Assembly: GCF_000953715.1 (NCBI RefSeq) | Contig: NZ_LN824141.1 | Location: 1,366,501-1,430,500 of the forward strand | Source: Defluviitoga tunisiensis | GTDB taxonomy: Bacteria > Thermotogota > Thermotogae > Petrotogales > Petrotogaceae | Reading direction: 5' to 3' | DNA: 64,000 bases | In this document: positions 44,901-53,336 of the stretch, one piece after another | How the letters are laid out: each line of letters begins with the position of its first letter | Position numbering within the stretch: the stretch's first letter is position 1 | Position numbers and translations under genes: made by a program | The notes under the pieces: model-generated | What the model saw: only the letters and a program-made list of their open reading frames with translations | What the model was told of the DNA's origin: nothing | The model's database searches: none

Positions 44901-45440
44901 TTAAAAATAGAATATTTTAAGAATAGAGAAACATTTAAATATAACAGGAATCTATTACAATTAGACTATAATTTGTATTTAGGTGAGACAAAATTTTATA
45001 AAATCATACCTGAAATATATAGTTATTATGTTTTTTATAATAATGGTAATAAAATTTTTGGTAATTTCAACATCAAAAATGAGTATAATTTATACGAATT
45101 ACGTTTTAATTTTTTAGAGAAGAATTCAAAATATTCGTTTGGTATTGATTCTAGTTATTTTGTCTCCGATTATTTAAAAACAGGATTTGAAGTTATGAAT
45201 TGGGATAAAAGTGAGTTTGCTAACATTTCTTTTAATTATGATATTAAAGATAAATACTTAAACTTTACAGAATTTGAGATTCAAAAAAAGATAGTTTGTT
45301 GGACTTTCAACTTTAAGGCTGTTTTTTCAATTTTACCTCAACCTCAAATTGAATTTTTTGCCTTAACATTTTTTATTAATTATTTGCCAAGTAAAAATGT
45401 TAGCTTTAGTGATAGCGGAGTTAATGTAGGATTAATGTAA
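41994..45440 (+). CDS. LptF/LptG-type permease fused to an LptD/OstA-like outer-membrane module
   Basis: The 1148-residue product has two halves. Residues 1-355 match an LptF/LptG (YjgP/YjgQ) permease: three N-terminal membrane helices, a periplasmic jelly-roll segment (about 135-265) and three more helices. A seventh hydrophobic stretch (about 367-384) after Lys-Arg, ending FSAPVN, looks like a signal peptide. An OstA/LptA-like domain (about 385-500) and an LptD-like part follow. The latter holds TTCEDC near 507 and VLSFFGVPTLYLPFYFQSL near 540, both close to LptD patterns, and then about 580 residues of alternating, aromatic-rich strands. In Proteobacteria these are separate inner- and outer-membrane proteins of lipopolysaccharide export. 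Its cargo here is unknown. Confidence 0.85.
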   Translation: MRKLFKYVSKEFIPPFFMGVAAFIVFVSVELLYQLSEIIVRNHVGFSKLLILIWYHLPYFISMGIPVGVLFGVFWAISKLSAANEIIAFQTLGIPTKKFAIPFLVWAVIFCFFTFILFDTIVPNSNFKAKEAMALYVYQRPEAQIEENQFVDVGDGRYLFVRQIDRNTGILYDVLLYEVNRDSTVVFHAQKAEKGLNGWYMENGRMFKTNKDGFLDLDIVFQQIELDIQQDVEEFLNLSKGANEMTSKELREKIKTFSRLGLDVSGLIVSYQSKFANSLAPFVICILGIALSLFLNLTSKSWSVITTFILVVVYQGSGAWLTALGKEKIIDPLLSAWIPNIIFGIIGIFLFLILDTRFSYKLLEPLKRILPLLFVIFIGKTIFSAPVNITCDSFYLKDNLLILENGVLVEYEGSNIVSDRAEGELNDDGTIKTATFFGDVKYLYNSDISIEASEITVNFEKNSVLFLNSYTIQKYKGENDINVRIWSEKIEKPVDENVIHARDTKLTTCEDCITYYLSAKKVDIYPGYFLIARDVVLSFFGVPTLYLPFYFQSLSEDEEVPFSLTFAYGNNKISIETKINYKFENSSSFHLSNNIINELNTGEVYQDTFFRYGFPLFEGRMFIFSEIISSTNKPDNLGIYYEFFEKSKLELKIEPTINNKYFSLNIPKLKTNFGDLKNIQSHIYWDSEGFKDILFLNLETQAFQKRYGKSLISLSKIKLNSKSYGDLTDLTFEEIWNTRKDRIELAGKYNFYTGFTNMYGNFDYTFSSQGTETVQNRLLSNNTFSYKDTLYEYKKDDFKLKFNMDSKIRFNYGKDFVPDQKYSEGKTLFDYSLKPGIDINLGIFDVGNSLEYIKVLENSYSPSTTDEINYLDYLGYNLSFFENNLFHSARLTRTYDLMDPEDLFDLKGLKLETNNKIKVVDSENIIQTKTDFNIEDDNNIFPEVTSVKITNNFSNYIHRTEFDYKHEEDLKIEYFKNRETFKYNRNLLQLDYNLYLGETKFYKIIPEIYSYYVFYNNGNKIFGNFNIKNEYNLYELRFNFLEKNSKYSFGIDSSYFVSDYLKTGFEVMNWDKSEFANISFNYDIKDKYLNFTEFEIQKKIVCWTFNFKAVFSILPQPQIEFFALTFFINYLPSKNVSFSDSGVNVGLM

Positions 45441-45511
45441 GATATTAAAAATATTAAGATAATATAAAGTAATATTTGTGGAATTCAGTTATTAAATAGG
45501 GAGAGATTATA

Positions 45512-46186
45512 ATGCTATTATATGGGAACATTGAAAAACAAGAAAAAATGAAAATGATCGCAAAAAATATAGAATTATGTGAAAAATGTCCTCTACATTT
45601 AACAAGAAAAAACACAGTACCTGGTTCTGGAAACGTAGATTCTCCTATTATGTTTGTGGGAGAAGGCCCAGGCGCAGATGAAGATGCTTTAGGAGAGCCT
45701 TTTGTTGGAAGAGCAGGTCAATTGCTTGAAAAAATGTTGAAAGAACTTGCAAAGTTAGAAAGAAAAGATGTTTTCATTACTAATATTGTAAAATGTAGAC
45801 CTCCTCAGAATAGAATGCCAACTAAAGAAGAGATTAAAGAATGTCAATCTTATTTAGATGCACAAATTTTAGTAATTAAACCCAAGATAATTGTAACACT
45901 TGGGAGTACTCCTTTGAATTATTTTACAGGATTAAATAAAATGACTGAATCAAGAGGTCATTTTTATGATTGGCATGGAAATATTAAAATTTTTGCCACT
46001 TTTCATCCAAGTTATTTATTAAGAAATCAAAGTAATGCCAAAGGTTCCCCACGATGGTTTGCTTCCCTTGATATGACATTAGTGGGCTTTATGTATAGAG
46101 CTTTTATTCAAGGAAAAAGTACCGAAGAAGTTGTCAAGATTATTGAAGAAAAAGTTAAAAGTTTGGAGCCCTCTGGGGGGATTTAG
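45512..46186 (+). CDS. Uracil-DNA glycosylase, family 4-like (Fe-S)
   Basis: This repair enzyme removes uracil from DNA. N-terminal Cys23 and Cys26 (LCEKCPLHLTR) together with two later Cys (IVKCRPPQNR and IKECQSYL) are the Fe-S ligands of thermophile-type UDGs. The catalytic loop is VGEGPGADEDALGEPFVGRAG, and the second motif is ATFHPSYLLR. The 224-residue length fits. GGGAGAG precedes the ATG. Its stop directly abuts the smc start, and ogt follows smc, forming a small DNA-maintenance cluster. Confidence 0.93.
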   Translation: MLLYGNIEKQEKMKMIAKNIELCEKCPLHLTRKNTVPGSGNVDSPIMFVGEGPGADEDALGEPFVGRAGQLLEKMLKELAKLERKDVFITNIVKCRPPQNRMPTKEEIKECQSYLDAQILVIKPKIIVTLGSTPLNYFTGLNKMTESRGHFYDWHGNIKIFATFHPSYLLRNQSNAKGSPRWFASLDMTLVGFMYRAFIQGKSTEEVVKIIEEKVKSLEPSGGI

Positions 46187-49100
46187 TTGAGACTTCTTTC
46201 TCTAGAGATAGAAGGATTTAAGAGCTTTGGAAGAAGGACAGTTTTTAATCTAGATAAGAATATTATTGCAATAATTGGTCCGAATGGTTCTGGAAAGTCG
46301 AACATAGTAGATGCTATTAGATGGCTTTTAGGTGAGCAATCACAAAAGCAAATGCGTATATCCGAGAAAACTGATATACTTTTTTCTGGTAGCAATAACT
46401 TAAATTCATCTAACGAAGCTAGAGTATCATTGATATTAGTAAATGATGATAATAAAACTGTAAAAATATCAAAGACTCTAGAAAGAAATTCATATAACAA
46501 GTATTATGTTGATTCTAAACAGGTAACATTAAAAGAATTACAAAGTGTGTTTGATACTGGAATAGGGAAAAACTTTTATTCTATCATTGGTCAGGGGCAA
46601 ATTGGCGAAATAGTTAATGCATCTCCAGAAGATATTCGAAATATTGTACTTGATGCTTCAAATATCGCCAATTATCTCGAGAAAAAAGAAAATTCTCTTA
46701 GACTTTTAGAGAAGGCAAATGTTAATTTGGAAAGGATAAATGACGTACTTTTCATAGTAGATAAGAGATTGAAATCTTTATCTATAAGAGCAGGAAGAGC
46801 CAAAAAATATTTAGAATATGTTGAAGAGATAAAAAAGATAGGAAAGGTTTATTTTGGGGTATCTAAAGTAAAGTTTATGAATCAAATTAAAACATACGAA
46901 GATAAATTAAATGACAATTCTGAAAAGATAAAGGAACTATTAAGTCAGTTGTTTGAGATAGAAAGGAAATATCGAAGTCTTAAGGATGAAATTGAAAGTG
47001 TTGACAAACAACTATCAACGAGTGGAGATTTAGTAGAAAATTATCGTCAAAGATTGCAATTAATTGAAAAAGAAAAATTAAGTTTGTCCGATAAATTAAA
47101 TAGTCTAAATTCTCAATTGTTAAATAAAAAATGGGAAAACAAATCTCTAGAAGAAAAGATTGTAGATCTTGAAGAAAAACTATCTACATTAAATGAACAG
47201 GTAAATAAATATAGAATTGAGAAAGAAGAAAAGGAAAAGTTATATAATTTAAGACTAGAAGAGAGGGAACAATCTTTAAAAATATTACAACAGAGAGAAG
47301 ATAGATTAAAAGAACTAGAAAAAAATCTTTTGAATATTGAACCTATAATTAAAGAATTAACAAATAATATTGAGAAAAATAGAATTCAATTTACAAATAA
47401 TAACAATAAAATCAGTTTATTATACGAACAAAAAAACTCTTTGGAATTATCATCTACTGAAATAAAAGAAAAGCTACAAGATCTTGAACGTGAATTAAGC
47501 AAAACTGAAAATTTTGAATCAAAACTAGAAGAATCCACAAAAAACGAAACTTTAGATTTGAAGGAAACTGAAGATAGATATAATCTAATTCATTCAGAAA
47601 TTATAAAAATGCAGGAGAAAGAACGAGAAAAAAATTTTAATTACATAAATCTAAAAAGACAAATTAATGAGTATGAAGGTTATTCGGAGGTTACTAAAGA
47701 ATTTTTTAAAAAGTTTGGAACTGATTCAAATGTTGTAGATGTTGTAGCTAATTTGATTAAAACAGATGAAAAGTATGAAGAGGCGGTTTCTACAATTGCA
47801 GGAGCAAGATTACAAAATGTTGTAATAAAAAACTCCGGGAAGGCAAAGGAATATTTAGAATATTTAAAGCAAAACACAAATGGGAAAATTACTTTTTTGC
47901 CTATGGATTTATTAAGAACTCGAGTGTCCTTAAAGAAATCTTTTTTGAACGAACCTGGAGTTATTGACTTTGTGCTAGATATTGTAACTTTTGACGATAG
48001 TTATAGAACAGTTATGGAATACGTATTTTCTAATGCCTTATTGGTGGATAATCTTGATACTGCAATAAGGATTTCAAAGATGAACTATAATGGAAATATT
48101 GTTACATTAAGTGGAGAATTAGTCTCAGGATATGGTGCAATAACTGGTGGAAAATCAAAATATGATTATTCTTCTTTTCTTCTGAAGAGAAAAAGAGAGA
48201 TGCATGAACTGGAAGAGGAATTAGAGAAGATTAGAGAAGAAATAAACAAAAAATCAAATGTTTTAAATGCTTTAGGAGAAGAAGTTAAAGTAAAGCAAGA
48301 AAGATTAGAAAATTTAAGAGATAAGTTAAGAAATCTCTATGCGACTAAGAATATTCATTTGAGTGAATATAAAAGAATGAAAGAGGAAGAAGAGAAGATC
48401 AATGTACAGATTAAACAAGTTCAAGAAAAACTATTAAAATGTGAAGAAGAAAACACCTATTATACCAATAGTATGCAAGATTTTAAGATAAAATTAGAAG
48501 AATATCAACATCAACAATCTTCATTAAAAGAAGAAAAGAATGCTATCGTAAAACATATTGATAGTTTAAAAGAAGAACTATCTTCAAAAGATAAGAAAAT
48601 AGTTGAGTATAAAATTGAATTAGAAGCGGCGATAGAAAAATATGAATATTTTAGAAAGGAATATAACGAACTTTCCGAAGACTTAATTAAAACTAAAAGA
48701 AGTATGGAAGAATTAGCTCAAGAAACGAGTAAAATAAATCAAGAAATAAATAAAATAAATGATACGTTTGAAAGTTTAGAAAATGATAATAAATTTTTAA
48801 ATGATGAAATTTCAAGGTTATTTGATATTATGAAAGCTAGTAGAAGTGGTAAACACGATAAATCCAAATCACTAGAAAAATATGAAAATCAAAGGAATGA
48901 GCTAAAAGAATCTGTTAATAAGATTCGTGAGGAAAATCAAAAGTTAGAATATGAAATCAAAGATGTAAATAACAATATTAAGTTTTTAGTAGAGAAAGCT
49001 AAAAATTTAGGCATACAAGAAGAAGATTTTGAGTTGAAAGATTTACCAGAAAATGATATTAAAGCTTTAGAAAATAGGCTAATAGATTTAGAAGATTCAC

Positions 49101-49711
49101 TAAAAAAACTAGGGTCTGTAGATTTAACGGTACTGGATGAATATGAAGATGTACAAAAAGAATATGAAGAGAATAAGAAAAACAAAGATGATATTTTGAG
49201 TTCAATAAATTCTTTGAAAAGTTCTATAAAAAAGTTAGATGAAGAAGCAGAAAGTCAATTTAGTGTTTTCTTTCAGCAGTTAAACAGTGAATTTGGTTCT
49301 TTTATATCTAAACTTTTTCCTAATGGATATGGTGAACTTAATCTTTTAGGAGAAGGAAAAACATTTGAAAAAGGGATTCAAATATCTGTAAAAAAGGCTG
49401 GAAGAAATTTCCAGAAACTCTCTCTTTTTTCAGGAGGGGAAAAAGCCTTAATAGCAATAGCATTTTTATTTGCATTGATTAATTTAAATCCAAGTCCCTT
49501 TTATATTTTAGATGAGATAGATGCTCCATTAGATGATATTAATACTGCAAAAGTAGCAGATTTAATATTAGAAAACTCCCAAAAATCACAATTTTTAATT
49601 ATTACTCACAATAAACTCATGATGGAAATTGCAGAAATTTTTTATGGCATCACGATGAAAGATGGTGTAACTTATGTTGTACCAGTTGATTTTAAGGAGT
49701 TAGAAAGATGA
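46187..49711 (+). CDS. smc: Chromosome segregation ATPase SMC
   Basis: SMC forms ring-shaped dimers that organise and segregate the chromosome. The 1174 residues show an N-terminal head with the Walker A motif IGPNGSGKSNIVDAIRW, and a long coiled coil (about 170-480) rich in Glu/Lys/Leu. A hinge (about 500-660) contains GEYSEV-type sequence and SGYGAITGGKSK. The second coiled coil runs from about 665 to 1020. The C-terminal head has the signature LSLFSGGEKALIAIAFLFAL and Walker B 'FYILDEIDAPLDD'. The start is TTG after GGGGGGA, one base after the UDG stop. scpA and scpB are not in the window. Confidence 0.97.
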   Translation: MRLLSLEIEGFKSFGRRTVFNLDKNIIAIIGPNGSGKSNIVDAIRWLLGEQSQKQMRISEKTDILFSGSNNLNSSNEARVSLILVNDDNKTVKISKTLERNSYNKYYVDSKQVTLKELQSVFDTGIGKNFYSIIGQGQIGEIVNASPEDIRNIVLDASNIANYLEKKENSLRLLEKANVNLERINDVLFIVDKRLKSLSIRAGRAKKYLEYVEEIKKIGKVYFGVSKVKFMNQIKTYEDKLNDNSEKIKELLSQLFEIERKYRSLKDEIESVDKQLSTSGDLVENYRQRLQLIEKEKLSLSDKLNSLNSQLLNKKWENKSLEEKIVDLEEKLSTLNEQVNKYRIEKEEKEKLYNLRLEEREQSLKILQQREDRLKELEKNLLNIEPIIKELTNNIEKNRIQFTNNNNKISLLYEQKNSLELSSTEIKEKLQDLERELSKTENFESKLEESTKNETLDLKETEDRYNLIHSEIIKMQEKEREKNFNYINLKRQINEYEGYSEVTKEFFKKFGTDSNVVDVVANLIKTDEKYEEAVSTIAGARLQNVVIKNSGKAKEYLEYLKQNTNGKITFLPMDLLRTRVSLKKSFLNEPGVIDFVLDIVTFDDSYRTVMEYVFSNALLVDNLDTAIRISKMNYNGNIVTLSGELVSGYGAITGGKSKYDYSSFLLKRKREMHELEEELEKIREEINKKSNVLNALGEEVKVKQERLENLRDKLRNLYATKNIHLSEYKRMKEEEEKINVQIKQVQEKLLKCEEENTYYTNSMQDFKIKLEEYQHQQSSLKEEKNAIVKHIDSLKEELSSKDKKIVEYKIELEAAIEKYEYFRKEYNELSEDLIKTKRSMEELAQETSKINQEINKINDTFESLENDNKFLNDEISRLFDIMKASRSGKHDKSKSLEKYENQRNELKESVNKIREENQKLEYEIKDVNNNIKFLVEKAKNLGIQEEDFELKDLPENDIKALENRLIDLEDSLKKLGSVDLTVLDEYEDVQKEYEENKKNKDDILSSINSLKSSIKKLDEEAESQFSVFFQQLNSEFGSFISKLFPNGYGELNLLGEGKTFEKGIQISVKKAGRNFQKLSLFSGGEKALIAIAFLFALINLNPSPFYILDEIDAPLDDINTAKVADLILENSQKSQFLIITHNKLMMEIAEIFYGITMKDGVTYVVPVDFKELER

Positions 49712-50169
49712 AAACAATACTATCAACCGATCCAGGAGATATAGTTATACATATTGAAGGTGAAAAAATAGTTAAAATTGAATTTGCAAAGATAAAGACT
49801 TCTCAAATATATGATGATAAATCGAAAAAATTTTATGATATCATTTATAGTTTTCTTTTTGGAAAATTAGAAAGAGTTCCTATCACGTGTTTTGATATGC
49901 CTGGAAAAACACATTTTGCAAAAAAGGTATATAATTATCTTTATATGACTGAAAAAGGTACAGTTATCTCCTACAAAGAATTAGCTCAAAAAGTCGGAAA
50001 TGAAAAGGCTTACAGAGTAGTAGGTAATTTAATGAAGAATAATCCACTTCCCATAATTATACCTTGTCACAGAGTAATAAAAAGTAATGGAGAACTAGGG
50101 AATTTTACTCCAGGAATAGAATGGAAAGAATATCTCTTAAATTTAGAAAAATATTCAATTAGAAGGTGA
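49708..50169 (+). CDS. ogt: Methylated-DNA-protein-cysteine methyltransferase
   Basis: This suicide enzyme transfers alkyl groups from O6-alkylguanine in DNA to its own Cys. The acceptor site IIPCHRVIKSNG lies near residue 120, after 'VISYKELAQKVGNEKAYRVVG', the helix-turn-helix that recognises DNA. The 153-residue length matches Ogt-type enzymes with a short N-terminal domain. The ATG overlaps the smc stop by four bases. Confidence 0.93.
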   Translation: MKTILSTDPGDIVIHIEGEKIVKIEFAKIKTSQIYDDKSKKFYDIIYSFLFGKLERVPITCFDMPGKTHFAKKVYNYLYMTEKGTVISYKELAQKVGNEKAYRVVGNLMKNNPLPIIIPCHRVIKSNGELGNFTPGIEWKEYLLNLEKYSIRR

Positions 50170-50176
50170 TTATTGA

Positions 50177-51484
50177 ATGAGTGAAGAAGGTAACAAAAAA
50201 AGGTTGCATCCAAATCTGTTCAAAGTACCAATAGATAAAGTTAGAATGGGGTATTATAGTGATAAATACTTTACAAGGTATGTTGAGGTTTTAAAGAAAG
50301 ATAAGAAAAATGTGACGGTAACTTATCAATTTTTTCCTAGGGGAGATTGTATAGTAGTTGGACTAGACGAGGCTCTTGCTATTTTAAGATTTGGTACAGG
50401 TTACTATAAAGATGAAGAAAGGGCTAAAGACTTATTCAATGAGATTTTAAAATTAGAGAAATCCATACAAGATGCTTCAACTAGAATGGACAAAGATGAG
50501 TTATTACAACTTACTTCTAAAAAATGGGATATAAGAATGATTTTAAATAATTTGTGGGTAGACAAATGGAATGAAATTGAGGTAAGAGCTCTCTATGATG
50601 GTGACGAAGCCAAAGACATGGAACCAGTTTTTGTAATTGAAGGTAACCCAGCATACTTTGGTTATTTAGAAACTATTTTATTAGGTGTGATGGCTCGTGC
50701 TTCAAGTACAGCCACATCTGTCAAGAAAGTTGTCAAAGCTGCAAGAGGAAAACCTGTAATATTTTTTAGTGCTAGATTTGACCATTTTTGGGTTCAAACA
50801 ACAGACGGTTATGCTGCTTTAAAAGCGGGTGCTTTTGGTGTATCAACCGATGCTAATGCTGATTATTGGGGGGTCGAATCATTAGGAACAATACCTCATG
50901 CTTTAATTGCCGCTTATGATGGAGATACAACTTCTGCGACTATTGCTTTTGATAAGCATATAGATGGACATGTGAATAGAATTGTTTTAGTTGATTGGAA
51001 TAATGATGTCATAGGAACCTCTATTGATGTTGCAAGAAAGTTTTATAAGTACTTTTATGGGCAAGAACCAAATATTCAAGCTGGAGACTTAGCTAAAGTT
51101 ATAGGAGAAGGTAAAAATAAAATTTGGGCAGTGAGATTTGATACTTCTGGAAATCTTAGGGATAAATCAGTTGTTCCAAAAGATAGATCCTCATTGGGTG
51201 TAAATCCAGAGATAGTGTGGCGTGCAAGAAGAAAATTTGATCAATTAGGAATGGAAGACTTAAAAATTATGGTTTCTGGAGGGTTTGATGCAGAAAAGAT
51301 AGACCTTTTTGAAACTCTAGATGTAGCCGCTGATTTGTATGGAGTTGGGTCTAAATTGTTGAGGGAAAAATTGGATTTTACTGCCGATGTAGTGGAAGTC
51401 AATGGTCGAGAATGTGCAAAGGTAGGAAGGAAAAAAGGAGACTACTCAAGATTATCGAAAGTTGAGAAAAAGTATTGGGAATAA
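50177..51484 (+). CDS. Nicotinate phosphoribosyltransferase-like enzyme
   Basis: This is a 435-residue member of the nicotinate/quinolinate phosphoribosyltransferase fold family, which would make nicotinate mononucleotide in NAD salvage. Recognisable parts are the N-terminal 'KVPIDKVRMGYYSDKYFTR', the active-site barrel with VIFFSARFDHFWVQTTDGYAALKAG, GVSTDANADYWGVESLGTIPHAL, and the C-terminal 'GVGSKLLREKLDFTADVVE'. The GVGS loop matches the phosphate-binding end of the barrel. It is longer than the ~390-residue short NAPRTases. It follows ogt after 7 bases with AGAAGGTG. nadK in the same direction supports an NAD(P) link. Confidence 0.85.
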   Translation: MSEEGNKKRLHPNLFKVPIDKVRMGYYSDKYFTRYVEVLKKDKKNVTVTYQFFPRGDCIVVGLDEALAILRFGTGYYKDEERAKDLFNEILKLEKSIQDASTRMDKDELLQLTSKKWDIRMILNNLWVDKWNEIEVRALYDGDEAKDMEPVFVIEGNPAYFGYLETILLGVMARASSTATSVKKVVKAARGKPVIFFSARFDHFWVQTTDGYAALKAGAFGVSTDANADYWGVESLGTIPHALIAAYDGDTTSATIAFDKHIDGHVNRIVLVDWNNDVIGTSIDVARKFYKYFYGQEPNIQAGDLAKVIGEGKNKIWAVRFDTSGNLRDKSVVPKDRSSLGVNPEIVWRARRKFDQLGMEDLKIMVSGGFDAEKIDLFETLDVAADLYGVGSKLLREKLDFTADVVEVNGRECAKVGRKKGDYSRLSKVEKKYWE

Positions 51485-51669
51485 ATTAAATTATTGTAGG
51501 AAAATGTCATGTTGAAAGAAATGAATTGATATGAAAAATAAGATATATTTAGTATATAAGCATTATTCTCTAAAATGTTCAAAATAAATGGTAGAAATCT
51601 TGAGAATGAGATAAGTCAGATAAACACACTATAAGAAATTAATTATTACGAAAATAATGGAGGTAGTCT

Positions 51670-52293
51670 ATGTTCCCTTTAACAGTTTTCATTAGTCATT
51701 TTGTATCAGACTTTGCTTTTACAAATGTTTATTCCCCTAAATTTTTTGATATCAATAATTATTATAAACATTTAATATGGGTTGTTCTAGTATTTCTGGC
51801 TTTTAATTTTGATATGCTTAAAGGTTGGGGATTGTTAATTGTATTATTTAGCATAGTTATTCATATACTTATTGATATATTTAGAATAAATAGACAAAGA
51901 ACTGATTTAGTTTTTGAAGTGTCTTCTTTGGTTGTTTTTTTATTTATTTCTTATCTTTTTAGATCCTTTTTTAAAAGTTCATTTATTTCGGAGGTATTTC
52001 AGTTTTATATTGTAGGTATGGTTGTATCAACAAGTTTTGGTAGTTATTTATTTAGAACCTTTAATGTTTTAGAAAGGCAGCAAAAAGATACAGTTGGAGC
52101 TTCTGAGAGATTAGCTATTTATATTTTTGCATTAGCTAATAATTATTTGTGGGTTGTTATTGCAATTGCTGCTGGATTGGCTTATAAACTTATTTTTGAT
52201 AAAAAAAAGAATATCAAAGAATTATTTTTTTCACCGATATATGGATTAATTTCTTCTATATTGTGGAATTATCTGATGGTAACATTGTTTTAA
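51670..52293 (+). CDS. DUF3307-like integral membrane protein
   Basis: This is a 207-residue membrane protein with six hydrophobic segments. Near the N-terminus it has FISHFVSDFAFTNVY, and then IHILIDIFR. These H-x-x-x-D-type patterns resemble the conserved His/Asp sites of DUF3307 membrane proteins. The second half (AGLAYKLIF and ISSILWNYLMVTLF) carries no motif I know. GGAGG precedes the ATG. The 185-base gap before it is AT-rich with no clear promoter or terminator. The function is unknown. Confidence 0.65.
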   Translation: MFPLTVFISHFVSDFAFTNVYSPKFFDINNYYKHLIWVVLVFLAFNFDMLKGWGLLIVLFSIVIHILIDIFRINRQRTDLVFEVSSLVVFLFISYLFRSFFKSSFISEVFQFYIVGMVVSTSFGSYLFRTFNVLERQQKDTVGASERLAIYIFALANNYLWVVIAIAAGLAYKLIFDKKKNIKELFFSPIYGLISSILWNYLMVTLF

Positions 52294-52327
52294 AAGGATG
52301 GTTTAAATAATTAGGAGTGATTTTATC

Positions 52328-53281
52328 ATGCAGACTAGAGAAAGAGACGTATATTATTGGCAAGAAAGAACTTTATTAAAGAATTTAGATACTGAATGGA
52401 TAGAACATGTACTTTTTAAGATAGTTGATAAAGATAATATAGAAGGTATAGGTGCAGCTACTCCTGATATATATTTTGGTCAGACTTTTAAATCAACAAT
52501 GGCAATCCTTGAAGAATTAAGAGAGTTTATTGAAAATGTTCCAGAGATAGAAAATATACAGACTATAGAAAATATAATTGACAAATTAATTAAAAATGAA
52601 AATACAGCAAAAACATCAATAATGTTGACAATTTGTGATTACATCAATAATAAGTATAATTTAGATATATCCAAACTTCTCTTTTCTTTTGATAAAGATA
52701 AATATCAAGAAAATATTTTTAGGATTTTTTGGAAAAAAAATTTGAATCTTCATGAAGTCTATAACACTTATTCTACAAACCATCAAGAACTTAAGTTAGA
52801 ATTTTTAGAAAAACCTTCCATGAAAGATTTAAATGAGATTTCAAAAATTTTCCAAGGTAAACATGTATGGTTAGATTTCAGGGGTTTATTAGACTTTTAT
52901 GAATTAACCAAAGCTTTGGAAATTTTAAAACCTCTTAAAATAGTTGCACTTGAGCAACCTCTTGCTAAAGGCAGGGAGAAGAAGGTTGAATTGATAGAAT
53001 CGCAATATCCAATATTTTGGGATGAATCAATTGTAACACTAGAAGATTTACTAAGACTTCATGATTTTTCTAACGGGATAGTATTAAGTTTAACGAAAGT
53101 CGGGGGATTGATTAATGTAAAAAAAATTCTTGATTTAGCTGAAATATATAATCTTATTACAGTTATTTCTTCGGGCATTGAGCATCCAATTAACACTAGT
53201 TGGTCAAATAAGATAAAAGGCTCTTTTGATATTGTAGACCTGACTTTTGATTATTATATAACTGATCAAGACAACATATAA
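52328..53281 (+). CDS. Enolase-superfamily enzyme (MLE subgroup-like)
   Basis: This 317-residue protein has the two-domain layout of the muconate-lactonising-enzyme subgroup, which includes o-succinylbenzoate synthase and dipeptide epimerases. Metal ligands appear as Asp183 (WLDFRG), Glu209 (ALEQPL) and Asp232 (FWDES), and the second catalytic Lys as K257 (SLTKVGG). The usual KxK motif reads E154-L-K156, so the first Lys is replaced while the second, catalytic one seems kept. No menaquinone or peptidoglycan-recycling genes flank it, so the substrate cannot be assigned. AGGAGTG precedes the ATG. A bidirectional terminator follows. Confidence 0.75.
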   Translation: MQTRERDVYYWQERTLLKNLDTEWIEHVLFKIVDKDNIEGIGAATPDIYFGQTFKSTMAILEELREFIENVPEIENIQTIENIIDKLIKNENTAKTSIMLTICDYINNKYNLDISKLLFSFDKDKYQENIFRIFWKKNLNLHEVYNTYSTNHQELKLEFLEKPSMKDLNEISKIFQGKHVWLDFRGLLDFYELTKALEILKPLKIVALEQPLAKGREKKVELIESQYPIFWDESIVTLEDLLRLHDFSNGIVLSLTKVGGLINVKKILDLAEIYNLITVISSGIEHPINTSWSNKIKGSFDIVDLTFDYYITDQDNI

Positions 53282-53297
53282 ATAATTAGTTGAAAAA

Positions 53298-53330
53298 TAA
53301 AAAGAGACAGCTTTGTGCTGTCTCTTTTAA
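53298..53330. terminator. Bidirectional terminator between the enolase-like gene and dnaK
   Basis: AAAAGAGACAGC and GCTGTCTCTTTT form a 12-bp stem around TTTGT between two converging genes. Confidence 0.92.
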
Positions 53331-53336
53331 AATAAA

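Noticed and set aside
52328-53281. Inactive enolase-superfamily member
   Set aside because: At first the KxK motif seemed lost, but counting to Asp183 places K156 at the catalytic position, so activity is plausible.
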